Positions 8,277 to 16,768 of a stretch of 38,348 nucleotides of DNA are shown piece by piece (the first letter of the stretch is position 1; each line of letters opens with the position of its first letter). The notes under the pieces were generated by a model. The model saw nothing but the letters and a program-made list of their open reading frames with translations. It made no database searches and was not told where the DNA came from. The stretch is from the NCBI GenBank assembly GCA_016213725.1, contig JACQZS010000311.1:1-38348 (forward strand), written 5' to 3'. The translations under genes were made by a program, and so were the position numbers. Source of the stretch: Acidobacteriota bacterium (lineage in GTDB: Bacteria > Acidobacteriota > Terriglobia > Bryobacterales > Bryobacteraceae).

Positions 8277-9932
8277 TCAACCGACCGGTTCCGTGCAGGG
8301 CACCGGGCGCAGTGTGTCGCGGCGCGTGAAGTCGAGATAGAGGTGGCGGCGCAGGTATCGCTCCGGGAAGTGCGCCAGGCGGAAGAGCGGGTATTTGATG
8401 GCGGGCCCGAAAAGGCGGCGGCCTAGCGAGTAGTAGTACAGCGGGATGCCGGCGTTGAACTTCCACTGGACGGATCTCTCGCGGCGGAAGAAGTCGATGT
8501 TGTAGCGCCAGCAGGTAAAGAAGAACTCCCACTGCAAGTCAGTGAGGCGGGCGAGTTGGGCGCCCTCCGACGCGGCCAGGCGGGTCTCGTCCAGGGGCAC
8601 GAAAAGCGTCGGGATCACGCACCACTTGGCGTCCCGCAGGGCGTAGAGCAGGTCCAGAGACTGCTTGGTGTCCTCGCGGGTTTCGCCCGGCAGGCCGATG
8701 ATGAAGGTGCACATCGGGAACCAGTTGGCGCGGTTCATGATCTCGATGCCCTTCACCACCACGTCGGGCCACTGGCTGGGGGGGAAGGGGTAGCTCTTGC
8801 CCTTCATGAACTTCTCGAAGAGGCGGGGAGAGCCGGTTTCCAGGCCGACGAACATCATGGCGTAGCGATTCTCGGCGTGGGTGGAGTCGGGGTGCCGGTT
8901 GAGGCTCAGGTCCACGGCGAGGTGGAGTTCATCGACGATGGCGGGCTGCACGGCGACGGGCGCCAAGGTGCCGTGCGTGAGCATGACGTGCCGGATGCCC
9001 GGAACGGCGGACACCTCCGAGAAGAGCCGCTTGAGCGCGGGCAAGTTGGTGGCGAAGCGCTTGCCCTGCTCGTAAAGGAACAGATCCTCGGTGGTGAGCA
9101 TGATGGTATCGGCACCCTGCCCGGCCTGCCGGCGGACGTTCTCCAGAATGTGGGGCAGCGGCAGGCTCTTGCCGTCGCGGAGGGCGACCGAGCAGAACTG
9201 GCAACCGCGCCCGCAGCCGCGCGTGATCTCCACCACCCCAAACGTGGAGCGGTTTCCGGCGACGGGAATGGCGTCGAGCGGCGGACTGGAGCATTCCACC
9301 CTCGGCGGCAGCGATTCCCCCCGAACCGCAGCGTGGAAGAGTGGTTCGATCACCTCCTCGGCTTCTCCATGAACGAGTGTGTCGATGTGCCAGTGCGACT
9401 GCAGCCCCTTGTGTTCAATCTGCCAGGCGCCCGGGCCGCCGACAATCAGCTTGAGATGGTGGCGGTGGGCGGCGATGGCGGGATGCTCGATTAAACGGCG
9501 GAACTCGTAGGCGTTGACGGGCTCGCATTGCCGGCCATAGAAGCTGGCGTAGATGTCAGTGGCGAAGGTAATGCCCAGTGGGTTGTGGGCGTGGATGCCG
9601 ACGACGCGGGTGGCGGGGCCGACGAACAGCTCCAGCTGGTCGGGGTGGCAAACGGCGATCTGGTCCGTGCGAAAGCTCCGTTGCAGAAGGCTTTCCACCA
9701 CGCGCAGGCCATTCGGAACATACTTGGCGCTGCCGTCGGCGTTGGTTTCTACCGCACAGGACCAGTCCGTGCCCATCACCCGCGCGTATTGGTGCGGAAG
9801 GGTGGCCAGCAGCATCTGGCGCCACGTGCTTTGTTGATACTCGCTGGATTCCGAGGTGGAGGCGGCAAGTACGATCAGTTTGCCGGAGAAACCAGCAGGC
9901 CGGCGGTTCGACACACTGTGAGGCATCGCCAT
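8277..9932 (-). CDS. Radical SAM protein with B12-binding-like N-terminal domain
   Basis: A protein of about 551 residues if it starts at 9932. An in-frame ATG at 9926 and a GTG at 10019 are alternatives, and none has a clear Shine-Dalgarno. I rejected the GTG because the extra residues are a low-complexity proline/arginine run. Residues ~1-220 look like a B12-binding-type Rossmann domain ('VVGIHAHNPLG', 'LIVGGPGAW', 'TLVHGEAEEVIEPLF') but lack the DxHxxG cobalamin motif. The cluster motif follows as 'GCGRGCQFC' (C-x3-C-x2-C). Then come the strands of an Elp3/MiaB-like barrel ('MMFVGLETGSPRLFEKFMKG', 'MCTFIIGLPGETREDT'). Such proteins cleave S-adenosylmethionine to start radical chemistry on many substrates. 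The target is unknown. It is divergent from the AsmA-like gene. Confidence 0.8.
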   Translation of the reverse strand: MAMPHSVSNRRPAGFSGKLIVLAASTSESSEYQQSTWRQMLLATLPHQYARVMGTDWSCAVETNADGSAKYVPNGLRVVESLLQRSFRTDQIAVCHPDQLELFVGPATRVVGIHAHNPLGITFATDIYASFYGRQCEPVNAYEFRRLIEHPAIAAHRHHLKLIVGGPGAWQIEHKGLQSHWHIDTLVHGEAEEVIEPLFHAAVRGESLPPRVECSSPPLDAIPVAGNRSTFGVVEITRGCGRGCQFCSVALRDGKSLPLPHILENVRRQAGQGADTIMLTTEDLFLYEQGKRFATNLPALKRLFSEVSAVPGIRHVMLTHGTLAPVAVQPAIVDELHLAVDLSLNRHPDSTHAENRYAMMFVGLETGSPRLFEKFMKGKSYPFPPSQWPDVVVKGIEIMNRANWFPMCTFIIGLPGETREDTKQSLDLLYALRDAKWCVIPTLFVPLDETRLAASEGAQLARLTDLQWEFFFTCWRYNIDFFRRERSVQWKFNAGIPLYYYSLGRRLFGPAIKYPLFRLAHFPERYLRRHLYLDFTRRDTLRPVPCTEPVG

Positions 9933-10066
9933 GAGGGGATCAATCCGTTGAGAGTGGGTTGCGCCGAAACGGCGGCGAGGCGGAGGGGTGTAACCGGGTG
10001 GAGGAAGGGTTAGAATCACCCTGGGCCGTGGGCAACGGCCCCACCCGGAGAGAAGGGAGTGTTGCT

Positions 10067-11665
10067 ATGACGCGTGGAGTACGAATTGCGCTCATTGCGG
10101 CAGGCGCCGTGCTACTGGCCGGAGTGCTGCTGCCGAAGCTCGTGAATGTCAACAGCTTCCGGCCGATGCTGGAGAGAGAGCTGAGCAGCGCCCTGGGCCG
10201 GGCGGTGAAAGTGGGAAACCTCAGCTTTTCACTCTTCTCCGGTTCCCTCTCCGCCGACGATATTTCGATTGCGGACGACCCGGCTTTCAGCCAGGGGGCA
10301 TTCCTGGCCGCAAAGAAATTCGAGGCTGGGGTAGAAGTGTTGCCGCTCGTCTTCGGCAAGACCCTGCACGTCACTGGGATCAGAATCGACGCGCCCCAGA
10401 TTGCTCTGCTGAAGGGGCCGGGGAACCGCTGGAATTTCGCCACACTCGGATCCGGAGCGGCGCCGGCGGCCAAGGGTGAAAAGCCGGCGGAGCAGGCATT
10501 GTCGGTGGACAAGGTTGAGATCACCAAGGGTCGCATCCTAGTCGGGACAGCGAACTCAGCGGAGAAACCGTATGCCTACGAAGACGTATCTCTGGAGGTG
10601 AAGGGTTTCTCCACTTCCGCGAAGTTTCCTCTGGAAATTGGCGCCAAGCTTCCGGGCGGGGGGAGTTTCGACCTCAAGGGCACCTGCGGACCGCTGAAAG
10701 GCGCTGCGGGCCAGGTGCCGGTGGAAGCTGCCATCAAGGTCAAGAATCTGGACCTGGCCTTATCCGGGTTTGTAGAGCCGGCGACGGGCATCCAGGGGAT
10801 TGCCGATTTCGAGGGCGTCCTCGCCTCAAACGGGCAGGTGGCCAAGGCGAACGGCACCCTCAGCGCCGAGAAATTGAAGCTGGCCTCCCATGGGAGCCCC
10901 TCGGCCGTGCCGGTGTCGCTGAAGTTCGCCGTCGAGCACCGGCTGGCTTCGGACTCCGGCCAGTTGATGCTGGGAGACGTGGGCATCGGTAAAGCGGCCG
11001 CGCATATCACGGGCTCTTACCAAGTTCAAGGCAACGCCACTGGCTGGAACTTGAAGCTGAGTGCCCCGGCCATGCCGGTGGATGAGATTCAGGCGGTGCT
11101 GCCTGCGTTGGGCGTCGTGCTGCCGTCCGGTTCGAAACTGGAAGGCGGCACATTGTCGGCGGATCTGGCCGTGACGGGCAGCTCCGCGGCGCCCGTGGTG
11201 GCGGGCGCGGTGAAGCTGGCGAACGCGAAGCTGGCATCTTTTGATCTGGCATCCAAACTGGCGGTCATCCCCGCGCTTGGCGGGAAAAACACCGGCGGTC
11301 GGGACACCACCATCCAGGATCTTTCGGCCAATGTGAACTCAGGCCCCGATGGGACCCAGGCGAATGTGATCCACCTGGCGCTGCCGGCGTTCGGCACCAT
11401 CACCGGAGGCGGTACGGTGAGCCCTTCAGGCGCGCTTAGTTTCGCGATGAACGCGGATATCGCCGCGGCCAGCGGGATGGTGCAGAAGGCGGGCATCGGC
11501 GGAGAGAGCGGGGTTCCGTTTCTCATCGAAGGGACCACTTCGAATCCGAAGTTCCTCCCCAATGCGAAGGCGATGGCCGGCAATGCGGCCAGGAACGCGG
11601 TTTCGGGGGCACTGGGCGGCAACGTCTCCGGCCTGGGCGGCCTGTTTGGAAAGAAGAAAAAATAG
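10067..11665 (+). CDS. AsmA-family inner-membrane protein
   Basis: This is a 532-residue protein. The ATG at 10067 follows AGAAGGGAG by 7 bases and opens a single N-terminal transmembrane segment (residues ~7-24). The rest is predicted to be periplasmic. The order 'VNVNSFRPMLERELSSALGRAVKVGNLSFSLFSGSLSADDISIADDP' is characteristic of AsmA/YhjG-type proteins. The body is beta-rich and repetitive (residues ~100-500), as in the bridge-like AsmA/TamB proteins that help move lipids between membranes. It ends in a short basic tail (GKKKK). A TAGAAT hexamer at 10011-10016 could be its -10, though no matching -35 is seen. A specific role in lipid transport or outer-membrane assembly is inference from the family. 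Confidence 0.85.
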   Translation: MTRGVRIALIAAGAVLLAGVLLPKLVNVNSFRPMLERELSSALGRAVKVGNLSFSLFSGSLSADDISIADDPAFSQGAFLAAKKFEAGVEVLPLVFGKTLHVTGIRIDAPQIALLKGPGNRWNFATLGSGAAPAAKGEKPAEQALSVDKVEITKGRILVGTANSAEKPYAYEDVSLEVKGFSTSAKFPLEIGAKLPGGGSFDLKGTCGPLKGAAGQVPVEAAIKVKNLDLALSGFVEPATGIQGIADFEGVLASNGQVAKANGTLSAEKLKLASHGSPSAVPVSLKFAVEHRLASDSGQLMLGDVGIGKAAAHITGSYQVQGNATGWNLKLSAPAMPVDEIQAVLPALGVVLPSGSKLEGGTLSADLAVTGSSAAPVVAGAVKLANAKLASFDLASKLAVIPALGGKNTGGRDTTIQDLSANVNSGPDGTQANVIHLALPAFGTITGGGTVSPSGALSFAMNADIAAASGMVQKAGIGGESGVPFLIEGTTSNPKFLPNAKAMAGNAARNAVSGALGGNVSGLGGLFGKKKK

Positions 11666-11707
11666 AGCCGCCGCAGCGCGGTTCCAGCCGGTGGGCCGAC
11701 GTCCACC

Positions 11708-13117
11708 TCAGGCGAAGGCATCCTCCGCCGGCATCAGCCGTGCTTTGAGGTTCAGCGCCAGGTTCGCCACCTCGACGTCCTCGGTGAGGATCTCGTCCGG
11801 TTTGGGCGTGGTGTATTCGAGAGGAGAGGGACGGTTGGCAAGAATGCCGTCGCGGAGAGCGGCCAGGTCCTCGCCGACCATCACCACTTGGAGGGAGTCC
11901 GTGTGCAGGTGGCGGCCGATGGCGGCGTTCACCTGCTCAAGAGTGAGTTGAGCGAAGGTCCTCTCCAAGTACTCGGGGTAGGGTGGGATCTGATAGAAAG
12001 CGCTGTCGGCGAGATAGCCGAGTTCCGCGTCCTTGGTTTTGAGGAGCAGTTTGGAATACTTGGGCAGGAATCTGCGCGTGCGCTCGAACTCCTCGGCGTC
12101 CAGGCCGTGGCGGATGAGTCGGTCGAGTTCGAAGATCGCCAGCCGCAGCGCGAAGTGAGCGTGGTGGTGTTCGACGGGCCGGATCCAGAGCTGGAAGATC
12201 TGGTGAGACCGGGCGAGGTTGGGCTCCGGCTCCAGGGAGTACATGCCGCCGGGGAAATACTCGATGTAGGCATAGTCGCCGTAGTTCAGCCCGCGGATCT
12301 GGCGCATCCGGTTGAACAGCCGGCCGCTGGACATGCGGTGCTGGCCCAGCGCGGAGGTGGCCAGCAGGAGGGCGGGGAAGTCCGGGTGGCCGCGGCGCAC
12401 GCCGATTGGAAAGCCAAGAGAGATGGCGACGCCCCGGGCGGGTTTCTCGATGAAGAGGACGTTGGACTCCGTGCCGGAGGCCGGCGCGGCGATGGGCTGC
12501 TGCGGGCGGGCTTTGGGGGGCAGGCAGGAGAAGTCCTGGCGGATGCGCCGCTCGAAGTCCGCCGGGTAGCCGCCGGCGAGGCAGATGGTGAGATTCTCGC
12601 GCGTGAAGTGGGCGGTATAGAATTCGCGGAGGTCGGAGAGTGTCAGTGTCTTGAGGGAGCTGATCGAGCCGGCGTTGTGGCGCTCATACGGGTGGTCCCG
12701 GTAGATGCACTGGTAGAGCATCTCCTTGGCGAACTCCTCGTCGTTCTGGGCGCGCAAGCCGGATTCGAGGTAATTCACCGCGTCGTCGCGCAGCCGCTGA
12801 AAGTCGTCGCTGCGCCAGCCTGGATCGAGAAGCATGGCGCGGAAGATCTCGTAGAAGGCGTCCAGATTGTCGCGGTGGGTTTCCGCGGAGAAGGCGATCA
12901 TCTCCTTGTCCACCTGGCTGCCTACCGAGGTGGCGAGGGGGAAGAAGGCATCGAGGATCTCTTTGTTGGAGCGCGTGCGGCTGCCGCCGGAGGCCAGTTG
13001 CAGCGCGGTCATCCAGGCGGCGCCGCCTTTGCCCTCGGGGTCCTGGGCCGAGCCCGTGCGGAAGAGGATGCGGAGCGTGACCAGGGGGGAGGAATCCGGC
13101 AGCGAAATGAGTTGCAT
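11708..13117 (-). CDS. M16-family peptidase-like protein without zinc motif
   Basis: This is a 469-residue protein with the M16 (pitrilysin/mitochondrial processing peptidase) fold. The N-terminal part reads 'LPDSSPLVTLRILFRTGSAQDPEGKGGAAWMTALQLASGG'. The position that should carry H-x-x-E-H has no histidine and no glutamate, so it should not bind zinc. The later 'LREFYTAHFTRENLTICLAGG' is the usual M16 strand pattern. Its ATG (13117) follows directly on the TAA of the catalytic gene (13120-13118) with no base between, so translation is probably coupled. This is the arrangement of heterodimeric M16 pairs, in which one subunit is catalytic and the other completes the chamber. No signal peptide is seen in either subunit, so the pair is probably cytoplasmic. 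It converges on the AsmA-like gene. Confidence 0.87.
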   Translation of the reverse strand: MQLISLPDSSPLVTLRILFRTGSAQDPEGKGGAAWMTALQLASGGSRTRSNKEILDAFFPLATSVGSQVDKEMIAFSAETHRDNLDAFYEIFRAMLLDPGWRSDDFQRLRDDAVNYLESGLRAQNDEEFAKEMLYQCIYRDHPYERHNAGSISSLKTLTLSDLREFYTAHFTRENLTICLAGGYPADFERRIRQDFSCLPPKARPQQPIAAPASGTESNVLFIEKPARGVAISLGFPIGVRRGHPDFPALLLATSALGQHRMSSGRLFNRMRQIRGLNYGDYAYIEYFPGGMYSLEPEPNLARSHQIFQLWIRPVEHHHAHFALRLAIFELDRLIRHGLDAEEFERTRRFLPKYSKLLLKTKDAELGYLADSAFYQIPPYPEYLERTFAQLTLEQVNAAIGRHLHTDSLQVVMVGEDLAALRDGILANRPSPLEYTTPKPDEILTEDVEVANLALNLKARLMPAEDAFA

Positions 13118-14407
13118 TTATTCGGCCTCCTGCTGGAGGGTGACGGTGGTTCTGGCCGCGGACTGGAAGCACCATCGCGCCACGCGCAGGATGTCTTCCG
13201 GCGTGAGCTGCGCGTAGAGGCGGTAGAGGCGGTCGATGGTCTCCGGAGTGCGCCGCAGCGAGATGTAGTGGGCGAGGTTGGAAGCCACCGCTTCGGTGTT
13301 GTTCAGCGAAAGCGCGAAGCGGTACCGGAGGTGGCTCTTGGCCTCTTCGAGCTTGCCTGTGTCGATCGGCGTGGTGCTGAAGGAATGGAATGTTGCGAGG
13401 ATGGCGGACTGCACATCAGGCAGGCGCGCCGGGTCTTTGACGCGAGCCATCACGGAGAACAGGTAAGGGTCGATGTGGTCCGCGTTGGACGCCCAAAGGA
13501 CGTCCACGGACTGCTCTTCCAAAACAAGCTTCTCGTACAGAGGTGATGACGCTGAGAAGCCGAGGAAGGAGACCAGGTCGAGGGCGGCGCAGTCCACGCC
13601 TGCGTCGCAGTAGGCCGGAGATTTGTGGGCGATCAGCAGGTAGGGCAGCGTGTGCGAGGGCCACGGAATGGAGGCCTGGCGCGCGCCGTTCTGGGCGGGT
13701 TCACTGGGGATGGAGATCTGGTAGGAGCCGCGGGCCCAGTGGCCCCAATGGCGTTGGACCAAGGTGCGGATTTCGTCCGGCTCCACGTCGCCGGTGACGA
13801 TGATCGTAGTGTATTCGGGGCGGTAGAAACGGTCGAAGAACGTGCGGGAGTAGTCGTACATGCTGGGCATGCGCTCGATGTCGCGCAGGAAGCCCATGGT
13901 GGTGTGCTTGTAGGTGTGGCGGTCGAAGGCGGTGTCGCGCAGCACTTCAAAGAGCTTGTTCACCGGCTCGGCCGAGTCCTTGTTGTACTCGCCGTAGACG
14001 GCCAGGGCCTCGGTCTGGAAATCCTCCAGCGAATAGGCGAGATTCATGAAACGGTCGGCTTCCATGGCGAGGACGGTCTCGAAGTCCGCGCGCGTCAGCG
14101 TGGTGTGGTACACGGTGCGGTCGTCGTCGGTATAGGCGTTGGAGGAGGCGCCGGTCTCTTGCAGCACGGCCTCATAGCGGTCTGGGGGGAAGGCCGGCGT
14201 GCCGCGGAACATCATGTGTTCGAAGAAATGGGCGAAGCCGGAGCGGCCTTCCTCCACCTCATTTCGGGAGCCGGCATGCACCACGATGTACAGGCTGACG
14301 ATGTTGGGGTAAGGCACGGGCACGGTGACCAGACGGAGGCCGTTCTCAAAGTCGTGCTGATGATAAGGGAAGGGTAGAACTTGATCTTCTGCCATGGAAG
14401 TATTCAT
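13118..14407 (-). CDS. M16-family zinc metallopeptidase, catalytic subunit
   Basis: This is a 429-residue M16B-type protein. The inverted zinc motif HFFEH is at residues 60-64 and the distal glutamates are in 'TEALAVYGEYNKD' (E133, E140), spaced as in pitrilysin-type enzymes. 'YRPEYTTIIVTGDVEPDE' marks the second half of the domain. Family members degrade peptides inside a closed two-lobed chamber, and this one needs a partner supplied by the gene that immediately follows. The start at 14407 has no obvious Shine-Dalgarno; an in-frame ATG at 14395 is an alternative. No signal peptide is visible. The gene is divergent from the moe cluster across a region of about 150 bases. Confidence 0.9.
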   Translation of the reverse strand: MNTSMAEDQVLPFPYHQHDFENGLRLVTVPVPYPNIVSLYIVVHAGSRNEVEEGRSGFAHFFEHMMFRGTPAFPPDRYEAVLQETGASSNAYTDDDRTVYHTTLTRADFETVLAMEADRFMNLAYSLEDFQTEALAVYGEYNKDSAEPVNKLFEVLRDTAFDRHTYKHTTMGFLRDIERMPSMYDYSRTFFDRFYRPEYTTIIVTGDVEPDEIRTLVQRHWGHWARGSYQISIPSEPAQNGARQASIPWPSHTLPYLLIAHKSPAYCDAGVDCAALDLVSFLGFSASSPLYEKLVLEEQSVDVLWASNADHIDPYLFSVMARVKDPARLPDVQSAILATFHSFSTTPIDTGKLEEAKSHLRYRFALSLNNTEAVASNLAHYISLRRTPETIDRLYRLYAQLTPEDILRVARWCFQSAARTTVTLQQEAE

Positions 14408-14561
14408 GCGGCGGCCCGGAGGCTGTCACGGTGGCGTGGACTGATTCGAGTGTTGGGCATCCCGAAGCGTGGTGAAGTGCGCTGAGTAGTATTGTCGCTC
14501 AGGGGACTGGATGAGCGCTGAATTCTCCGCGATGCGGTGGCAGGCGGAGGCTGGCTGTAAA
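14408..14561. other. Divergent intergenic region between the M16 pair and the moe cluster
   Basis: This 154-base region must hold the start signals of both transcription units. I see a TAGTAT (14487-14492) that could act as a -10 for the moe cluster but no good -35. I looked for a molybdenum-cofactor riboswitch and saw no recognisable structure. Confidence 0.35.
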
Positions 14562-15761
14562 ATGGGCCTTGTGGCAACTGTGAGTTTTCAGCAGGCGCGG
14601 AAACTGGTGGTGGAGCGGGTGAAGGCGTTGCGGCAGCGGCCTGCCGTGGAACGGGTGGGTCTGTTGGAGGCGGCGGGCCGCGTGCTGGCGTCCGATGTGG
14701 CGTCGGACCGGGACTATCCGCCGGAGCCGCGGTCTATGCGGGACGGCTTCGCCGTGCGCGTTGGGGACTTGCCCGGATGGTTGATCGTCACGGGCGAGGT
14801 GCGTGCCGGGCAGGCCTGTGAAATCCAGGTGGGACCTGGCGAGGCGGTGGAGATCATGACCGGTGCCACCGTGCCGCCCGGAGCGGACGCGGTGGCCATG
14901 GTGGAGCACGTGCGGGTGGAGGGCGCCCGGGTGGCCGTGGAGCGCGTGTTGCGCGAAGGCGAGAACATCAATGGGCGCGGATGTGATGCCGGGCAGGGCC
15001 AGATTCTCCTGAAGGCCGGCGTGCGGATTGGAGCCTCGGAGGTGGCGCTTTTGGCGACGCTGGGCTGCGTGGAAGTGGAGGTGTTCGCCAGGACGCGTGT
15101 GGCGATTCTGGCCACCGGGGACGAACTGGTGGACCTGGACCGGAAACCGGCGCCGCACCAGATCCGGAATTCTAACTCATGGTCTCTCGCGATGCAGGTG
15201 GTGCGCGCCGGCGGAGAAGCGGTGGTGCTGGCTGTGGCTCCGGATGAAATCGAGTCGACGGCCCGGCTGGTGGAAGAGGGCTTGCAGTTCGATCTGCTCC
15301 TGCTCTCCGGCGGCGTGTCGGCCGGGAAGTACGACGTGGTGGAACAGGCGCTGGCCCGGTATGGAGCGGAGTTCTATTTCGATCGGGTGAAGCTGCAGCC
15401 GGGCCAGCCCTGTGTCTTTGGGCGGGCCAATGGCAAATTCTTCTTCGGTCTGCCGGGGAATCCGGCTTCGACGCTGGTGTGTTTCGAAACATTGGCGCGG
15501 GCCGCGGTGGAGCTGTTGGGCGGGCTGGAAGAAAGCACGTTGAAGGTGACTCGCGCTCCGCTGGCGGCGCCGTTTCGGCACAAGCCGGGGCTCACCCGCT
15601 TTCTGCCCGCGCGCCTGGAGGAGAACGGGCGGTTGTCGCCGGTGAAATGGTCGGGCTCCGGCGATGTGCCGGCTCTGGCGCGGGCCAATTGCTTCCTGGT
15701 GGCGGATCCTGACATAGAAGAGTACGGCGAGGGTGAGATGATCGGAGTATTGCTGGCATGA
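14562..15761 (+). CDS. moeA: Molybdopterin molybdenumtransferase MoeA
   Basis: This is a 399-residue protein from the ATG at 14562 (MGLVATVSFQQARK). The frame extends to an ATG at 14511, but the extra residues do not resemble a MoeA start, and a GGAGG lies 12 bases before 14562. A GTG at 14571 is also possible. MoeA inserts molybdate into adenylylated molybdopterin in the cytoplasm. Visible signatures are 'YPPEPRSMRDGFAV' near the start, 'EIMTGATVPPGADAVAMVEH', the MoCF-binding strand 'ILATGDEL', 'LLSGGVSAGKYD' and 'FFGLPGNPAST'. Domain order and length fit the family. Its stop overlaps the moaC start (ATGA at 15758), so the two are translationally coupled. Codons end mostly in G, unlike the genes after 21.5 kb. 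Confidence 0.94.
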   Translation: MGLVATVSFQQARKLVVERVKALRQRPAVERVGLLEAAGRVLASDVASDRDYPPEPRSMRDGFAVRVGDLPGWLIVTGEVRAGQACEIQVGPGEAVEIMTGATVPPGADAVAMVEHVRVEGARVAVERVLREGENINGRGCDAGQGQILLKAGVRIGASEVALLATLGCVEVEVFARTRVAILATGDELVDLDRKPAPHQIRNSNSWSLAMQVVRAGGEAVVLAVAPDEIESTARLVEEGLQFDLLLLSGGVSAGKYDVVEQALARYGAEFYFDRVKLQPGQPCVFGRANGKFFFGLPGNPASTLVCFETLARAAVELLGGLEESTLKVTRAPLAAPFRHKPGLTRFLPARLEENGRLSPVKWSGSGDVPALARANCFLVADPDIEEYGEGEMIGVLLA

Positions 15762-16249
15762 AGAAGAAACTGTCGCATTACGACGAAACCGGGCAGGCGC
15801 GCATGGTGGACGTCTCGGAGAAGGCCGCTACCAGGCGGACCGCGCGGGCCCGCGCCTTCGTGCGCATGAAGCCCGCTGTGGTGAAGGCGCTGCCGGAGAA
15901 CAGGAAAGGGAACCCGCTGGAGGTTGCCCGCATCGCCGGGGTGATGGCCGCCAAGCGGACGCATGAGCTGATCCCCATGTGCCACCCGCTGGCGTTGTCG
16001 CACGTCGGGGTGGAGACCACCGTGCAGCGCGGCGGGGTCCTCATCGAAACCAGCGTGACAACCACCGGGGTGACCGGCGTCGAAATGGAGGCGCTCACCG
16101 CCGCGTCGGTGGCGGCGCTGACGGTCTATGACATGACCAAGGCACTCGACAAGGGAATGGTGATTGAAGGCGTGGAACTGGTGGAAAAGACGGGCGGAAA
16201 GTCCGGGCACTGGAAGCCCGCGCACGGGAAGTCCGGGCGCGGGAAATGA
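15758..16249 (+). CDS. moaC: Cyclic pyranopterin monophosphate synthase MoaC
   Basis: This is a 163-residue protein. MoaC acts with MoaA in the first step of molybdenum cofactor synthesis and forms cyclic pyranopterin monophosphate from the cyclised GTP intermediate. Signatures are 'VARIAGVMAAKRTHELIPMCHPL' (about 56-78) and 'GVTGVEMEALTAASVAALTVYDMTKA'. Asp125 and Lys128 sit where the catalytic Asp and Lys of the E. coli enzyme lie. The protein is complete, with a short basic Gly/Lys tail (two GKSG units) that is absent from typical MoaC. It overlaps moeA by 4 bases and mogA by 4 bases. No moaA gene lies in the window, so the pathway must be completed elsewhere. Confidence 0.95.
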   Translation: MKKKLSHYDETGQARMVDVSEKAATRRTARARAFVRMKPAVVKALPENRKGNPLEVARIAGVMAAKRTHELIPMCHPLALSHVGVETTVQRGGVLIETSVTTTGVTGVEMEALTAASVAALTVYDMTKALDKGMVIEGVELVEKTGGKSGHWKPAHGKSGRGK

Positions 16250-16749
16250 TGATGCGCGTTATCGTGCTGACGATCTCCGACGGCGCTGCCGCCGGCGCAA
16301 GACAGGACCTGTCGGGGCCCGCCGTGGAGCGGCTTTGCCTGGATCAGGGCTGGTCCGTGCTGGCGATTGAGGTGCTGCCGGATGAGCAGGCCGATATCGC
16401 GCGGCGCCTGGCGGAACTGGCCGACGACGCCGTGGCGGAACTCGTGGTGACCACCGGCGGAACGGGTGTGGCGGCGCGCGACGTAACGCCGGAGGCGACG
16501 CGCAGCGTGATCGAAAAGGAGCTGCCCGGCTTGGCGGAACTGATGCGCGCGGAGGGGCTGAAAAAGACCCGGCGGGCCGCGCTGTCGCGGGGCCTGGCTG
16601 GCGTTCGAGGGCGGACCTTGGTGGTCAACGTGCCGGGGTCGCCGAAGGGTGCGGTGGAGTCGTTGAATGCTATCTTGGACTTGGTGCCGCACGTTGTGGA
16701 TTTGCTGCAGGGGCGTACGGAACACAGGGAAGAATCGAAACGCGGCTAA
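16246..16749 (+). CDS. mog: MogA/MoaB-type molybdopterin adenylyltransferase
   Basis: This is a 167-residue protein. It starts with three consecutive ATG codons (16246, 16249, 16252) that overlap the stop of moaC, so the exact start is ambiguous. The MoCF-biosynthesis fold shows as 'VIVLTISDGAAAGARQDLSGP', 'VVTTGGTGVAARDVTPEAT' and 'LVVNVPGSPKGAVESLNAIL'. The GGTG and PGSPKG motifs are the conserved core. The enzyme adenylylates molybdopterin and passes it to MoeA. MogA and MoaB cannot be separated by sequence here; the 'RDVTPEAT' spacing fits either. Together the three genes cover cPMP formation, activation and metal insertion. Confidence 0.92.
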   Translation: MMMRVIVLTISDGAAAGARQDLSGPAVERLCLDQGWSVLAIEVLPDEQADIARRLAELADDAVAELVVTTGGTGVAARDVTPEATRSVIEKELPGLAELMRAEGLKKTRRAALSRGLAGVRGRTLVVNVPGSPKGAVESLNAILDLVPHVVDLLQGRTEHREESKRG

Positions 16750-16768
16750 TGCGCGAGGCATCAAATAC

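Noticed and set aside
11888..13546. Open frame of 552 codons antisense to the M16 genes
   Set aside because: The composition is that of a shadow frame. Both M16 genes have recognisable motifs on the opposite strand.
14408..14561. Possible molybdenum-cofactor riboswitch upstream of moeA
   Set aside because: The region is short, and I found no conserved helices of that RNA class.
16126..16249. Short repeats GKSG in the MoaC tail as a tandem repeat
   Set aside because: Only two imperfect copies are present. They are mentioned under moaC and do not justify a repeat feature.
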